A stretch of DNA of 64,000 nt from an uncultured Lachnospiraceae bacterium (GCA_910588295.1 CAJUQO010000002.1:62001-126000); one strand, 5' to 3'; positions 16,036-25,528 are shown, counted from the first letter of the stretch. The notes: a model not told the origin generated them from the sequence alone. Numbers and translations: made by a program.

Positions 16036-17253
16036 TTAAAATCTGGCCCGGATCATGCTCAGAACACCGTCCAGCCTGGCCGCTTTCTCCCGGTACTCCG
16101 CTTCCTTCATCACATCTGTGACAAAAGCAAACTCATCCGCCAGCTCCGGCACAGACACGGCCCGTACTTTTCCGAACACCTTTTCCACCCTGCACAGGTT
16201 GTCGATCAGCGATCCCTTCATCCGCACAAAGAAACGGTTTTCCACCTCCCCGATATCCATCAGGGGCAGACGGCCGTTATCCCAGTTTGTCACCAGGCAC
16301 TTTCCGATATGGCGGGCTTCATCAATGATATCGCTGACTACCGCGCTGGCCGTGGGCAGTTTCCCTGCACCGCTGCCGTAAAACATACAGTCGCCCAGCA
16401 TATTGCCATGGACAAAAATCGCGTTAAACACGTCCATAACGCCGTACAGCGGGCTCTCCGCATTGATCATCACAGGGCAAACCATACAGAAGTACCTGTC
16501 GCCCACTTTCTTGCTGGTGCCAAGAAGCTTCACCCTGGTACCCAGCGCCGCCGCATATTTGAAATCCACCGCGGTGATCTTTGTGATGCCCTCCGTATAC
16601 ACATCCTCAAAATCCACATACTGTCCATAAGCCAAAGAAGACAGAATCGCAATCTTGCGGCCCGCATCGTGGCCTTCCACATCTGCCTCCGGGTTGGCCT
16701 CGGCATAACCTTTCGCCTGGGCTTCCTTCAGCACATCGTCAAATTCCGCGCCTTTGGTACCCATCTCGGAGAGGATATAATTCGTAGTGCCGTTCAAAAT
16801 CCCCGTCACCTCGTCGATCACCTCTGCGCTCAAAGAAGTACGCAGGGGCCGGATGATCGGGATGGCGCCGCCGCAGCTCGCCTCAAACATATAATTACAA
16901 TTATGGGCCTCGGCAATGCGCATCAGCTCCGCGCCATGGGCCGCAACCAGCGCTTTATTCGACGTGCAGACCGATTTTCCTGCCTCCAGGGCCTGTTTGG
17001 TAAATGTGTAAGCCGCACCCGTGCCGCCCATCACCTCTGCGATGATCTGCACTTCGGGATCATTAAGGATCACCGAATAATCGTGCACCAGCACGTCCAT
17101 AACCGGATCCCCGGGAAACTCCCGCAGATCCAGCACATATTTTACCTTTATATCATCTCCCGTTTTACCGCGAACCGCCTCTTTGTTCCGCTCCAAAACT
17201 TCCACGACACCGGAACCCACCGTGCCGTATCCTAACACTGCTACATGTATCAT
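16036..17253 (-). CDS. hom: Homoserine dehydrogenase
   Basis: NAD(P)H-dependent reduction of aspartate semialdehyde to homoserine, the branch point to threonine and methionine. The 405-residue product has the dinucleotide motif VLGYGTVGSGV at the N-terminus, the TSNKALVAAHG loop, the active-site segment FEASCGGAIPIIRPL with GILNGTTNYIL, and the catalytic AEANPEADVEGHDAGRK region. The last 80 residues form an ACT-like domain (RFFVRMKGSLIDNLCRVEKVFGK), so feedback by threonine is expected from the family. Its ATG overlaps the prfB stop by four bases (ATGA), implying translational coupling. Confidence 0.96.
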   Translation of the reverse strand: MIHVAVLGYGTVGSGVVEVLERNKEAVRGKTGDDIKVKYVLDLREFPGDPVMDVLVHDYSVILNDPEVQIIAEVMGGTGAAYTFTKQALEAGKSVCTSNKALVAAHGAELMRIAEAHNCNYMFEASCGGAIPIIRPLRTSLSAEVIDEVTGILNGTTNYILSEMGTKGAEFDDVLKEAQAKGYAEANPEADVEGHDAGRKIAILSSLAYGQYVDFEDVYTEGITKITAVDFKYAAALGTRVKLLGTSKKVGDRYFCMVCPVMINAESPLYGVMDVFNAIFVHGNMLGDCMFYGSGAGKLPTASAVVSDIIDEARHIGKCLVTNWDNGRLPLMDIGEVENRFFVRMKGSLIDNLCRVEKVFGKVRAVSVPELADEFAFVTDVMKEAEYREKAARLDGVLSMIRARF

Positions 17254-18381
17254 GTTTGGCTTTCTCCTGTCTTCTTATTGGTTGCCAGCATTTTCAGATA
17301 AGCATTGATGAAAGGATCGATCGACCCGTCCATGACCTGATCCACATTGCCCCGCTCTTCATTCGTGCGATGGTCTTTGACCATTGTATAGGGCTGCATA
17401 ACATAGGAGCGGATCTGGTTGCCCCAGCCGATCTCCGTGACTTCTCCGCGGATGCCGGACAACATCTGCTCATTCTCCTGTTGCTTGAGCATATACAGCT
17501 TGGCTTTAAGCATCTGCATAGCTTTGTCCTTATTCATATGCTGGGAACGCTCATTCTGACAGGTTACTACGATGCCCGTCGGAAAATGAGTGATACGGAT
17601 AGCCGAGGACGTCTTGTTGATATGCTGTCCGCCGGCACCGCTGGAACGATAGGTATCCACACGGATATCCTCGTCGCGGACCTCCACCTCTACATTGTCC
17701 CCCAGATCCGGCATCACATCGCAGGACACGAAGGACGTCTGCCGTTTGCCCTGGGCATTGAAAGGAGATATACGCACCAGGCGATGCACGCCCTTCTCCG
17801 ATTTCAGGTAGCCATAGGCATTCTCCCCGCGCACTTCAAAGGTCACGGATTTCACACCGGCCTCATCGCCCTCCAGATAATCCAGAAGCTCCATCTGAAA
17901 GCCTTTGCGCTCAATCCACCGAGTATACATGCGGTATAGCATGGCGCACCAGTCGCAGGCTTCCGTCCCCCCCGCGCCGGCATTCAGTTTCACGATGGCA
18001 TCACTGCCGTCGTACTCGCCATTCAGCAGCGTTTTAATGCGGATACCGTCAAATTCAGCAGTAAATTCATCCAGCATCTGTTGAATTTCCGGCACAAGAT
18101 CCGGGTCCTCCTCCTCGTATCCCATCTCGATCAGAGTTTCCATATCGTCTTTCTGGGAGATCAGATGGGCATAGGACGCCACGTCCGATTTCAATGCGTT
18201 TAACTCAATGGTTTTCTTCTGCGAGATCTCCGGGTTATCCCAGAAATCCGGCATCTCCATCTCTTTTTCTAATTCTTCGATCCTGCGCTCTTTATTAGCG
18301 AGGTCAAAGTGAATCCCTCACTTCCACTAATGGCTCAGTATAGGAATTCAGAATTGTTCTGAACTGATCTAATTCAACCAC
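17250..18381 (-). CDS. prfB: Peptide chain release factor 2, expressed by programmed +1 frameshift
   Basis: Releases finished proteins at UGA and UAA. The first 25 codons start at GTG 18381 (M-V-E-L-D-Q-F) and end in an in-frame UGA at 18306-18304; a +1 shift at CTT-TGA-C joins D-L-A-N-K-E-R-R and the remaining 351 residues, 376 in all. The family consensus N-terminus (VELDQF..EPLVEVRDSL then DLANKERRIEELE) continues perfectly across the shift. SPF near residues 205-207 is the RF2 stop-codon tripeptide and GGQ near 250-252 the peptidyl-hydrolysis motif (SSGAGGQHINKTSSA). Frameshifting lets RF2 shortage raise its own synthesis. secA lies upstream, as in B. subtilis, and hom overlaps the end. 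Confidence 0.96.
18303..18309 (-). promoter_or_regulatory. prfB recoding site CTT-TGA-C
   Basis: On the minus strand CTTTGAC contains the in-frame UGA (18306-18304). A GAGGGA stretch stands a few bases 5' of it, an SD-like stimulator slightly weaker than the canonical AGGGGG. Confidence 0.93.
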
Positions 18382-18471
18382 AGCTTCACCTTCTTTCTTA
18401 AAAATAAATATTTGAAAAATACTTTCCCACTTTCAGAGGCAAAAACATATCGCTGCTGCAAGACCCTCCCT

Positions 18472-21036
18472 TTATTTCCGGCCGCAGCATTGTTTATATT
18501 TCTTTCCGCTGCCGCAAGGACAGGGATCGTTGGGATAAACCTTGATCTCCTTCCTCTTTTTAGGCTTGCGGGGGCCGCTGTCATCTTTATTGGTACCCGT
18601 CACCTTGGCTACCTGTTCACGCTCCACCTTCTGCTCCACGCGCACATGGTAGAGAAGCCGCAGCGTATCCTGCTGGATGGAGGCGGTCATGGCGTCAAAC
18701 ATCTCATAAGCCGCCATCTTGTATTCCACCTTGGGATCCCTCTGGCCATATGCCTGCAGGCCGATACCTTCCCGGAGCTGATCCATATCATCGATATGAT
18801 CCATCCATTTGCGGTCGATCACTTTCAGAAGGATCACCCGCTCCAGCTCACGGATCTGCTCCTCCTCGGGGAACTCTGCCTCCTTCATCTCGTAAAGCTT
18901 CACCGCCCGCTCATTTAAAACCTGGCGCAGCTCTTTTTTCTTCATTTTTGCAGCTTCTTCACGGGTCACCGGCTTCACGGGTATCACCGGCAGCAGCAGA
19001 CCGTTCAGCTCCTGCAGATCCCAGCTTTCGCTGTCCACATCATCGCTGATGCACATATCCACGGCGCCGTCCACCACATCGGTGATCATCTTGAAGATGG
19101 CGTCCCGCATATTCTCGCCGTCCAGCACCCGGCGTCTCTCTTTGTAAATGATCTCCCGCTGCTCATTGTTGACCTGATCGTAATCCAGCAGATTCTTACG
19201 GATACCATAGTTGTTACTCTCGATCTTCTGCTGCGCTTTCTCGATGGCGCTGGAGAGCATTTTGTGTTCGATCTGCTCATCCTCCGCCACACCCAGGCTG
19301 GAGAACACCTTCATAAGGCGCTCCGAACCGAACAGACGCATCAGATCATCCTCAAGAGAAATATAAAAACGGGATTCACCCGGATCACCCTGACGGCCGG
19401 AACGTCCCCTGAGCTGATTATCGATACGGCGGGACTCATGGCGTTCTGTACCGATGATCTTTAATCCCCCGGCCTCCCTGGATACTTCGTCCAGCTTAAT
19501 GTCCGTACCACGGCCGGCCATGTTGGTGGCAATGGTCACAGATCCATGGATACCGGCCTTTGCCACAATCTCGGCCTCTATATCATGGAATTTGGCATTC
19601 AATACCTGATGGGGAATACCCTCGCGCCGCAGCATTTTACTGAGCAGCTCCGAAGTCTCGATGGTGATGGTACCTACCAACACGGGCTGCTGCTTCTCAT
19701 GGGCCTCCTTGACCTCCCGCACCACTGCGTGGAATTTTTCTTTCTTTGTCATATACACGGCATCGTCCCGATCCACACGGATCACAGGCTCATTGGTAGG
19801 GATCTCGATTACATCCATGCCGTAAATATCTCGGAACTCCTGCTCCTCAGTGAGAGCCGTACCGGTCATTCCGGCCTTTTTCTCAAATTTATTAAAGAAG
19901 TTCTGGAAAGTAATCGTGGCCAAAGTCTTGCTCTCCCGGCGCACCTTCACATGCTCCTTAGCCTCAATGGCCTGGTGCAGCCCGTCAGAATAACGGCGCC
20001 CCGGCATAATACGGCCCGTGAATTCATCGACAATCAGAACTTCCTCGTCCTTCACCACATAATCCTGATCCCTGTGCATCAGGTTGTGGGCGCGTAAGGC
20101 CAGGATGATATTGTGCTGGATTTCCAGATTCTCCGGATCGGCCAGATTCTCTATATGGAAAAAATCTTCCACTTTCTTGACGCCCTGCTCGGTCAGGTTT
20201 ACCACCTTGTCCTTCTCATTGACAATAAAATCACCGGTCTCAATGATTTCCTCGCCCATGATAGCGGTCATCTTGGTCATCTCACCGCTGGCCTCGCCCC
20301 GCTGAAGCTGTTTGGCCAGGATATCGCAGGTCTCGTAAAGCTTGGTGGATTTGCCGCTCTGGCCGGAAATGATCAGAGGCGTGCGGGCCTCGTCGATCAG
20401 CACCGAGTCCACCTCATCGACGATGGCATAGTGGAGGCCCCGCTGCACGAGCTGTTCCTTGTAGATCACCATATTATCACGCAGGTAATCAAAGCCCAGC
20501 TCATTGTTGGTTACATAGGTAATATCACAGTTGTAGGCCTCACGCCGCTCCTCCGGGGACATGGCATTTAGGACCACGCCCACTTTCAGGCCGAGAAACT
20601 CATGGATGCTGCCCATCCACTCCGCATCACGGTTAGCCAGGTAATCATTGACCGTAACCACATGAACACCCTTTCCCTCCAGAGCATTTAAATAAGCCGG
20701 AAGGGTAGATACCAGCGTCTTACCTTCGCCGGTACGCATCTCCGCGATACGTCCCTGGTGCAGAATAATACCGCCGATCAGCTGGACGCGGTAATGCTCC
20801 ATATTCAGCACACGCCTGGCCGCCTCCCGCACCGCCGCAAATGCCTCGGGAAGAATATCATCCAGCGTCTCGCCGGCTGCCAGCCGCTCCCTGAACTGAC
20901 GGGTCTGATCCCGCAGTTCTTCATCGGACTTATCCTGCATGGACGGCCGGAGAGCTTCTATTTTATCGACAATCGGATATATCCGTTTCAATTCCCGGGA
21001 ACTGTGGGTGCCAAAGACCTTTTCTACTAATTTCAT
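18472..21036 (-). CDS. secA: Preprotein translocase ATPase SecA
   Basis: Motor of Sec-dependent protein export, cycling between cytoplasm and SecYEG. The 854-residue product has Walker A in RTGEGKTLV, DEAD-like DEVDSVLIDEART, the preprotein cross-linking domain, NBD2 with TIATNMAGRGTDIKL and RGRSGRQGDPG, the helical scaffold/wing, and the C-terminal zinc site CPCGSGKKYKQCC, which also binds SecB-like partners. ATG 21036 is chosen as it is 7 bases after AGGAG; a GTG two codons earlier is too close. A promoter lies at 21136-21164. The prfB frame follows after about 90 bases without a strong terminator, so secA-prfB-hom may be one transcript. Confidence 0.98.
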   Translation of the reverse strand: MKLVEKVFGTHSSRELKRIYPIVDKIEALRPSMQDKSDEELRDQTRQFRERLAAGETLDDILPEAFAAVREAARRVLNMEHYRVQLIGGIILHQGRIAEMRTGEGKTLVSTLPAYLNALEGKGVHVVTVNDYLANRDAEWMGSIHEFLGLKVGVVLNAMSPEERREAYNCDITYVTNNELGFDYLRDNMVIYKEQLVQRGLHYAIVDEVDSVLIDEARTPLIISGQSGKSTKLYETCDILAKQLQRGEASGEMTKMTAIMGEEIIETGDFIVNEKDKVVNLTEQGVKKVEDFFHIENLADPENLEIQHNIILALRAHNLMHRDQDYVVKDEEVLIVDEFTGRIMPGRRYSDGLHQAIEAKEHVKVRRESKTLATITFQNFFNKFEKKAGMTGTALTEEQEFRDIYGMDVIEIPTNEPVIRVDRDDAVYMTKKEKFHAVVREVKEAHEKQQPVLVGTITIETSELLSKMLRREGIPHQVLNAKFHDIEAEIVAKAGIHGSVTIATNMAGRGTDIKLDEVSREAGGLKIIGTERHESRRIDNQLRGRSGRQGDPGESRFYISLEDDLMRLFGSERLMKVFSSLGVAEDEQIEHKMLSSAIEKAQQKIESNNYGIRKNLLDYDQVNNEQREIIYKERRRVLDGENMRDAIFKMITDVVDGAVDMCISDDVDSESWDLQELNGLLLPVIPVKPVTREEAAKMKKKELRQVLNERAVKLYEMKEAEFPEEEQIRELERVILLKVIDRKWMDHIDDMDQLREGIGLQAYGQRDPKVEYKMAAYEMFDAMTASIQQDTLRLLYHVRVEQKVEREQVAKVTGTNKDDSGPRKPKKRKEIKVYPNDPCPCGSGKKYKQCCGRK

Positions 21037-21135
21037 ATACACGCTCCTGTATTTTTATAGTCCCTATGGCTGTGTGTCCCCCTGCACAGGCACACACTCC
21101 TGCCGTACTCTGGCAGACAAAAAATATCATTGTTT

Positions 21136-21164
21136 ATTCTAACACGTTCGTTTGCACAAAACAA
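21136..21164 (-). promoter_or_regulatory. Promoter of secA
   Basis: On the minus strand TTGTTT (21164-21159), 17 bases, TAGAAT (21141-21136), with TGT before the -10. The transcript would have a leader of about 90 bases. Confidence 0.65.
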
Positions 21165-21194
21165 CACGTTTTTTCAACGGGCGGATATCCGGCG

Positions 21195-21225
21195 GTAACA
21201 GTTCAGCTGCTGGCTGAACTGTTAC
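21195..21225. repeat. Perfect 13-bp palindrome
   Basis: GTAACAGTTCAGC (21195-21207), a 5-base loop, then GCTGAACTGTTAC (21213-21225). It is preceded by GGCG as in the related hairpin at 13919. No T tract follows. It sits between the secA promoter and the downstream end of the YczE-like gene. Confidence 0.7.
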
Positions 21226-21316
21226 ATCCGACGTTACTTTTCATACCCGAGCCGCGCACTTCCCAAGGGATGCCTTCGGTGCGCTGCGTGGCTGTGGGAG
21301 AACATGACGCTGCGGT

Positions 21317-21946
21317 TCAGGCGCGCACCATCCGATCCGTCATATGTACCCGGAACCATTCGATCAGCGGCCCCATGAAAAACATCGTGATAACGGTTCC
21401 GATACCCACAGCGCTCCCTATGCCGGCCAGGCCGCTTCCCGCTATACACAATCCCGCGCCCAGGACGACGCAGCAGATATCGCTGATGATACGGTTATAT
21501 TTAAACTGTCCCACCTTCCAGCCATAGGTGACGATCAGTGAAATGGCATCATAGGTGGAAACCCCCAGATCCGCGGAAAAATAAAAGGCTGCCGCGAGGC
21601 AGTTAAAGATAATCCCCGCCGCCAGCAGCAGAATTCTCACCGCCAAAAGAGGCTGTGGAAACACGCTATTTAAAAGGAACTGCGTCCCCTCCGTCACATA
21701 ACCCAGCAGAGTCAGATTGCAGAGCGTCGCGATCCCTATGTAATTGCGGTCCATAAAAAGAGCAAACAGCAGCAGACAGGCATTGACAAGCATATATAGA
21801 GTACCGAACCGTATCGGCACCACCGCCTGTATCCCGCTCATCAACGCTTGGAAGGGATCCACCCCAAAAGCCGCCGTCTTAAACATCCCCACGCTGATCC
21901 CGCACAGCAAAACGCCGCCTATGCTCATAAAAATCCTTTTTCCCAT
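21317..21946 (-). CDS. YczE/YitT-like membrane protein
   Basis: A 209-residue membrane protein with five helices, the first containing ISVGMFKTAAFGVDPFQALMSG, a pattern shared by the YczE/YyaS/YitT group. The repeat of this pattern in FYFSADLGVSTYDAISLIVTYG supports an internal duplication. The molecular function of these proteins is not settled; B. subtilis YczE affects lipopeptide production, but that cannot be transferred here. GGGGGTG stands 12 bases before the ATG, slightly far. The gene is single, with 180 bases without features before the NUDIX stop. Confidence 0.75.
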   Translation of the reverse strand: MGKRIFMSIGGVLLCGISVGMFKTAAFGVDPFQALMSGIQAVVPIRFGTLYMLVNACLLLFALFMDRNYIGIATLCNLTLLGYVTEGTQFLLNSVFPQPLLAVRILLLAAGIIFNCLAAAFYFSADLGVSTYDAISLIVTYGWKVGQFKYNRIISDICCVVLGAGLCIAGSGLAGIGSAVGIGTVITMFFMGPLIEWFRVHMTDRMVRA

Positions 21947-22126
21947 TCTTGTATGTACACCCCCCGTTCTCTATGGCCACGAACCAATACCGGTACGCGG
22001 CCGCTCAAATCCTTATGTACAATAGCAGAAATGATCCCCTGTTTCAACCCCCTGGCAAAATCATTTTTTTCTTTCCCCGTCAATTTTTCCCCACCGTCAA
22101 ATGCCCGCATGTCCCGCACAAATGTC

Positions 22127-22798
22127 CTATTTACGGAGCGCGGCGCCATTCGCACACACCAGCCGCGCATATGCTGACAGTGTAAATCCATCCGTTATCT
22201 CCCCATTACAAATCATTTTCTTCAATTCATCTTCACTAACCCAGATAAATCCTCCTATGCCCTCTTCTTCTGCCGGAATAATCTGAACAGATGAAGGCAG
22301 GTCTGCCAGAAAAATCTGCGCCGTTCCATTCGACATGCCGCTGTCAGCCCTGACATCGCCGAGAAATGTAATCGTACACGCTTCTTTGGAAATGCCAAGC
22401 TCCTCAGAAAGCTCCTTCCGGACATTTTCCTCTGCCGTAAGGGATAGATTTTCCGCAAACCCCCTTGGAAATTCCATGCTCCACTGACGCGGTGCATGAC
22501 GGAATATACGCAGCAGGCCAAATTGTTTTCCACGGCGCGGAACGGCAATACAGCCGCTGCTCTTGGGATTAGAATATATCACCCGCGCATAGCTGTACAG
22601 TCCCCTGCTGTCGCCGCAAAGATCTGCAAGTACCAGGTAAAAGGGGGTATTATCATATACGACGCCCATCGGTTTGCCGGTTCTGGCAGAAAACGCCCTC
22701 ATCTCATTTTCGTCCAAAATAAGCGGTATACGCCCAGATTCCTTAAAAAGTTCAGGCCGCTCCTTCATCAACTGAAAATATGCGGAAATTGTGTCCAT
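22127..22798 (-). CDS. NUDIX hydrolase with degenerate box
   Basis: A 223-residue protein of the NUDIX superfamily, which cleaves nucleoside diphosphates linked to another group. The core resembles ADP-ribose pyrophosphatases: RHAPRQWSMEFPRGF leads into the NUDIX helix NVRKELSEELGI. The helix keeps the metal-binding EExG part, but the box is imperfect: the first Arg of REUXEE is Lys, and the upstream Glu aligns with Leu, one residue also being inserted in the loop. Activity may therefore be altered. GGGAGA precedes the ATG. It lies 70 bases downstream of the unknown 780-aa gene on the same strand and could share its transcript. Confidence 0.8.
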   Translation of the reverse strand: MDTISAYFQLMKERPELFKESGRIPLILDENEMRAFSARTGKPMGVVYDNTPFYLVLADLCGDSRGLYSYARVIYSNPKSSGCIAVPRRGKQFGLLRIFRHAPRQWSMEFPRGFAENLSLTAEENVRKELSEELGISKEACTITFLGDVRADSGMSNGTAQIFLADLPSSVQIIPAEEEGIGGFIWVSEDELKKMICNGEITDGFTLSAYARLVCANGAALRK

Positions 22799-22868
22799 AT
22801 CTCATGTCTCCCTTTTTAACTTATGATATCCTCTGAAACGCCGGACGGCAATACAGGGTACCCGAAAG

Positions 22869-25211
22869 CTATGCCTCTTTGGCAGGTTCTATCGGGGTCT
22901 GATAGTATTCCTGCGTATCGTTCCCACAGACGGTATCCGTATCGAACGCCTGGTCAGAAACGTCTATTTGCTCCCCCTGGGAAGTCTTCATGCTCATCAT
23001 TGTCACATTTGGCGTCTGATCCAGAGCCGTGGCATAGACCAGGCCGGTGGCCCTGTGCATCATCATGGCTTTATCCTCAAGCGGAACACTCGGGTCAACC
23101 GCAACCTCTCTTGCATTCAGCACACACTCTGCAATATTACTCCATCCTACCACATTCTGTTCGGCAACGGACATACGCTTATATCTCTTATATGCATAGT
23201 CCACCTTGAAAATACTCTGCTGCAGCTCCTGGTTCTTATGATGGACACAGAGCTCTGGATCAGACATGGGAAGGATCACTTTCTCACAGGACAATTTTCC
23301 ATTATAAAACAGATAACAGCTATGGACCAGACGCCGGAACAGCTCCAATACCTCATCCTCAAATTCGCCGTTTTCTTTTAATCCGTCAATCATGTGATCA
23401 TAATCACTTCTGTATTTGCAGCGCCGTCCCTCTTGAGCCGGTTTCTGCCCACGCGATTCCAGTTCTCTAAATTGACGTAACTGTACATCTCTTTTCTCAA
23501 TCGGAACCAGACGCTGGTCTTCCTCCAGTTCCTCTATTTTTTTATGCAAAATATCGGGAAGGCCGTACGCCGACATATGATTACCGGGGGCAAGTAAATG
23601 GAATTTCGTGGTACGGATTTTCGGGTTCTGATGATATTTCAAAATATCCGCCTCCCGGAAACATTCACCCGCAATTCTATAGCCATCGTAAACCAGCTCC
23701 ATCCGTTCCCGGAGATGCTGCGGGATACGGCCCACAATCCTCTGGAATGGCAGGTTGCGTTCAAGTCCATACAATACGGCCTCACGGAGAGACAATCCTA
23801 TGTTCTGATCGTCATATTCAGGAAAACTGCTGAACTTAAAGTCCGAATTTTTGAGACGGCTTATTATAAAATCCTTCGTGCTTTTGATGTTACCATAGGA
23901 AGAAAAGGCAACGATTCCCATATCACAGAGCATCTCAAAATCTATTGTATGTAAAAGCCGCAGCGTATTAAGATTATCAAGAATCTGCGGGCCTTGCAAC
24001 AAAATAGTCTTTCCGCTGGCAGCCAGCTGAAAAATATTTAATTCCAGGTCGTTCAGTTTATTGGGATCCTGCCCTGTCACACTGTCAAATCCGCCGCTGA
24101 AAACCGGTTCAAAGACCGCAAGCGCGTCGTCATTTTGATTTACTTTAATGGCCGGCGCCTGTCCCGTACATGGCAGGCCGCTTCTCACCTCGCCAATCTC
24201 ATAAACTAATCTCCTGCAAAACCGTTCACCCGTTCCCGATTCATTCGGATCTATGCCGTTATCGATCCCGCAGACCTTGATGATATTCTCTGCCTGTCCA
24301 ATCTGCTTCTGAACAAAACTACTGTCCAGTAATTTCCGCTTCCTGTCTCCGGGACGATTGGCACGTGCCTGCGCGTTCCACACAAGCGCCTGTGCATAAA
24401 ATAACGGAAGATGGTCGTGACTTCCCGCACACATATACTCCGGTAACGGCGCATTCGCCACTTCCTCCGCGTCAGGAAGCGCAACACACAAATCATCAAA
24501 TGTTCCGCTCTGAATCTCCTCATTCAGAAAAACCAGCAATTGTCCATGCGCATCCAGTTCATGATCCCCGCCCTCCACACTTGCCTGTCGGGACTGTTCC
24601 CACAAACGATAAAACTTCTGTACTGACGATTCAGGCTTTACCCTCTCATCCTCCCCCGTATTCTGTAATTCGTCAATCCGCTGTAGAATTTGCTCCGTTC
24701 CCTGCCGGATCTGCAGAATATTCTCGTGATTTTCCTGCATCAGCTCCGGAATATAACTGCCGGCATTTTTTTTCGCCTCAAGAAACACCGGAGTAACGCC
24801 CCATAAAACCTGACAGAATTTTTTATTTTCTTCATCAGATAATTCGCCGTTTACCGCCTCATAGCGTTTTTTCAGTTCCATATAAAGCTTCTCCACATCA
24901 TAAAACGCGGACAACGGCAATGGGTTCTTCGAAACGGACGTAAAAAGTATTTCCAGATTTTTCTCAATAAACGCAGTTTCATCCCTGTCCGCACATAAGA
25001 TACGCAGAGAATCCCCGACCGCCTGTTCAAACCGGTATTCAAAACGGCCGCGCCATTTTGACAGTTCGTTCTCCCCTTTTTCAATCAAACCGGACACCGT
25101 CTGATCCAGCACACTTTGGCCCAGTGTCCCAAATATTCCGCCGTTTACAATCAGAAATTGAAAAGCGCTCTCGGCTACAGCCTTCCCAACGGAAAAAAGC
25201 ACAGCACACAT
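22869..25211 (-). CDS. Large protein of unknown function (780 aa)
   Basis: I do not recognise this protein. Its start is well supported: AGAGGAGG is 8 bases before the ATG. The first 30 residues are mildly hydrophobic; residues about 40-175 look helical and charged, ending in a probable coiled coil (LMQENHENILQIRQGTEQIL). The middle holds alternating strands and helices, for example TILLQGPQILDNLNTLRLL and MGIVAFSSYGNI, but there is no Walker A motif, so it is not an evident NTPase. Cysteines are scattered. Base composition is visibly more AT-rich than its neighbours. N-terminal helical/coiled-coil plus large alpha/beta body recalls NLR- or defence-type effectors in outline only. No conserved neighbour hints at its role. 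Confidence 0.7.
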   Translation of the reverse strand: MCAVLFSVGKAVAESAFQFLIVNGGIFGTLGQSVLDQTVSGLIEKGENELSKWRGRFEYRFEQAVGDSLRILCADRDETAFIEKNLEILFTSVSKNPLPLSAFYDVEKLYMELKKRYEAVNGELSDEENKKFCQVLWGVTPVFLEAKKNAGSYIPELMQENHENILQIRQGTEQILQRIDELQNTGEDERVKPESSVQKFYRLWEQSRQASVEGGDHELDAHGQLLVFLNEEIQSGTFDDLCVALPDAEEVANAPLPEYMCAGSHDHLPLFYAQALVWNAQARANRPGDRKRKLLDSSFVQKQIGQAENIIKVCGIDNGIDPNESGTGERFCRRLVYEIGEVRSGLPCTGQAPAIKVNQNDDALAVFEPVFSGGFDSVTGQDPNKLNDLELNIFQLAASGKTILLQGPQILDNLNTLRLLHTIDFEMLCDMGIVAFSSYGNIKSTKDFIISRLKNSDFKFSSFPEYDDQNIGLSLREAVLYGLERNLPFQRIVGRIPQHLRERMELVYDGYRIAGECFREADILKYHQNPKIRTTKFHLLAPGNHMSAYGLPDILHKKIEELEEDQRLVPIEKRDVQLRQFRELESRGQKPAQEGRRCKYRSDYDHMIDGLKENGEFEDEVLELFRRLVHSCYLFYNGKLSCEKVILPMSDPELCVHHKNQELQQSIFKVDYAYKRYKRMSVAEQNVVGWSNIAECVLNAREVAVDPSVPLEDKAMMMHRATGLVYATALDQTPNVTMMSMKTSQGEQIDVSDQAFDTDTVCGNDTQEYYQTPIEPAKEA

Positions 25212-25465
25212 CCCTGTTACCTCCTCTATAATATACTAAAATCCCTATCCTTTCCCTGCCGGATTTGCCATCTTGCATACGCAAAACCTATACATCCGGT
25301 CACAAAATGCCCCGTCGGCTCTCTCAGTATAAACTTTTTACAAATCCCGCGTCACGAGCCATACTTCCTATTATTTCTTTTTTTACGCAAAGACACACCG
25401 GACTCACTGAATAGCCAAACCGTTATTGCCTGTGCACATTTCTAATATTTTACATATATTAGTTA

Positions 25466-25494
25466 TTGACTTTCCCATCCTCGAGATGTAGTAT
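25466..25494 (+). promoter_or_regulatory. Promoter of the hemolysin III family gene
   Basis: TTGACT (25466-25471), 17 bases, TAGTAT (25489-25494). It gives a leader of about 110 bases. Confidence 0.7.
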
Positions 25495-25507
25495 TTATTT
25501 ATATTCA

Positions 25508-25528
25508 ATATAGTTTTTAAAACTATAT
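25508..25528. promoter_or_regulatory. Perfect inverted repeat just after the transcription start
   Basis: ATATAGTTTT-T-AAAACTATAT, arms of 10 bp, lies 14 bases downstream of the -10 box, over the expected first transcribed bases. It could be an operator or a 5' stabilising hairpin. Confidence 0.5.

Noticed and set aside
21925..22191. 88-codon minus-strand frame between the NUDIX and YczE-like genes
   Set aside because: It overlaps both genes, has no ribosome binding site and no recognisable features.
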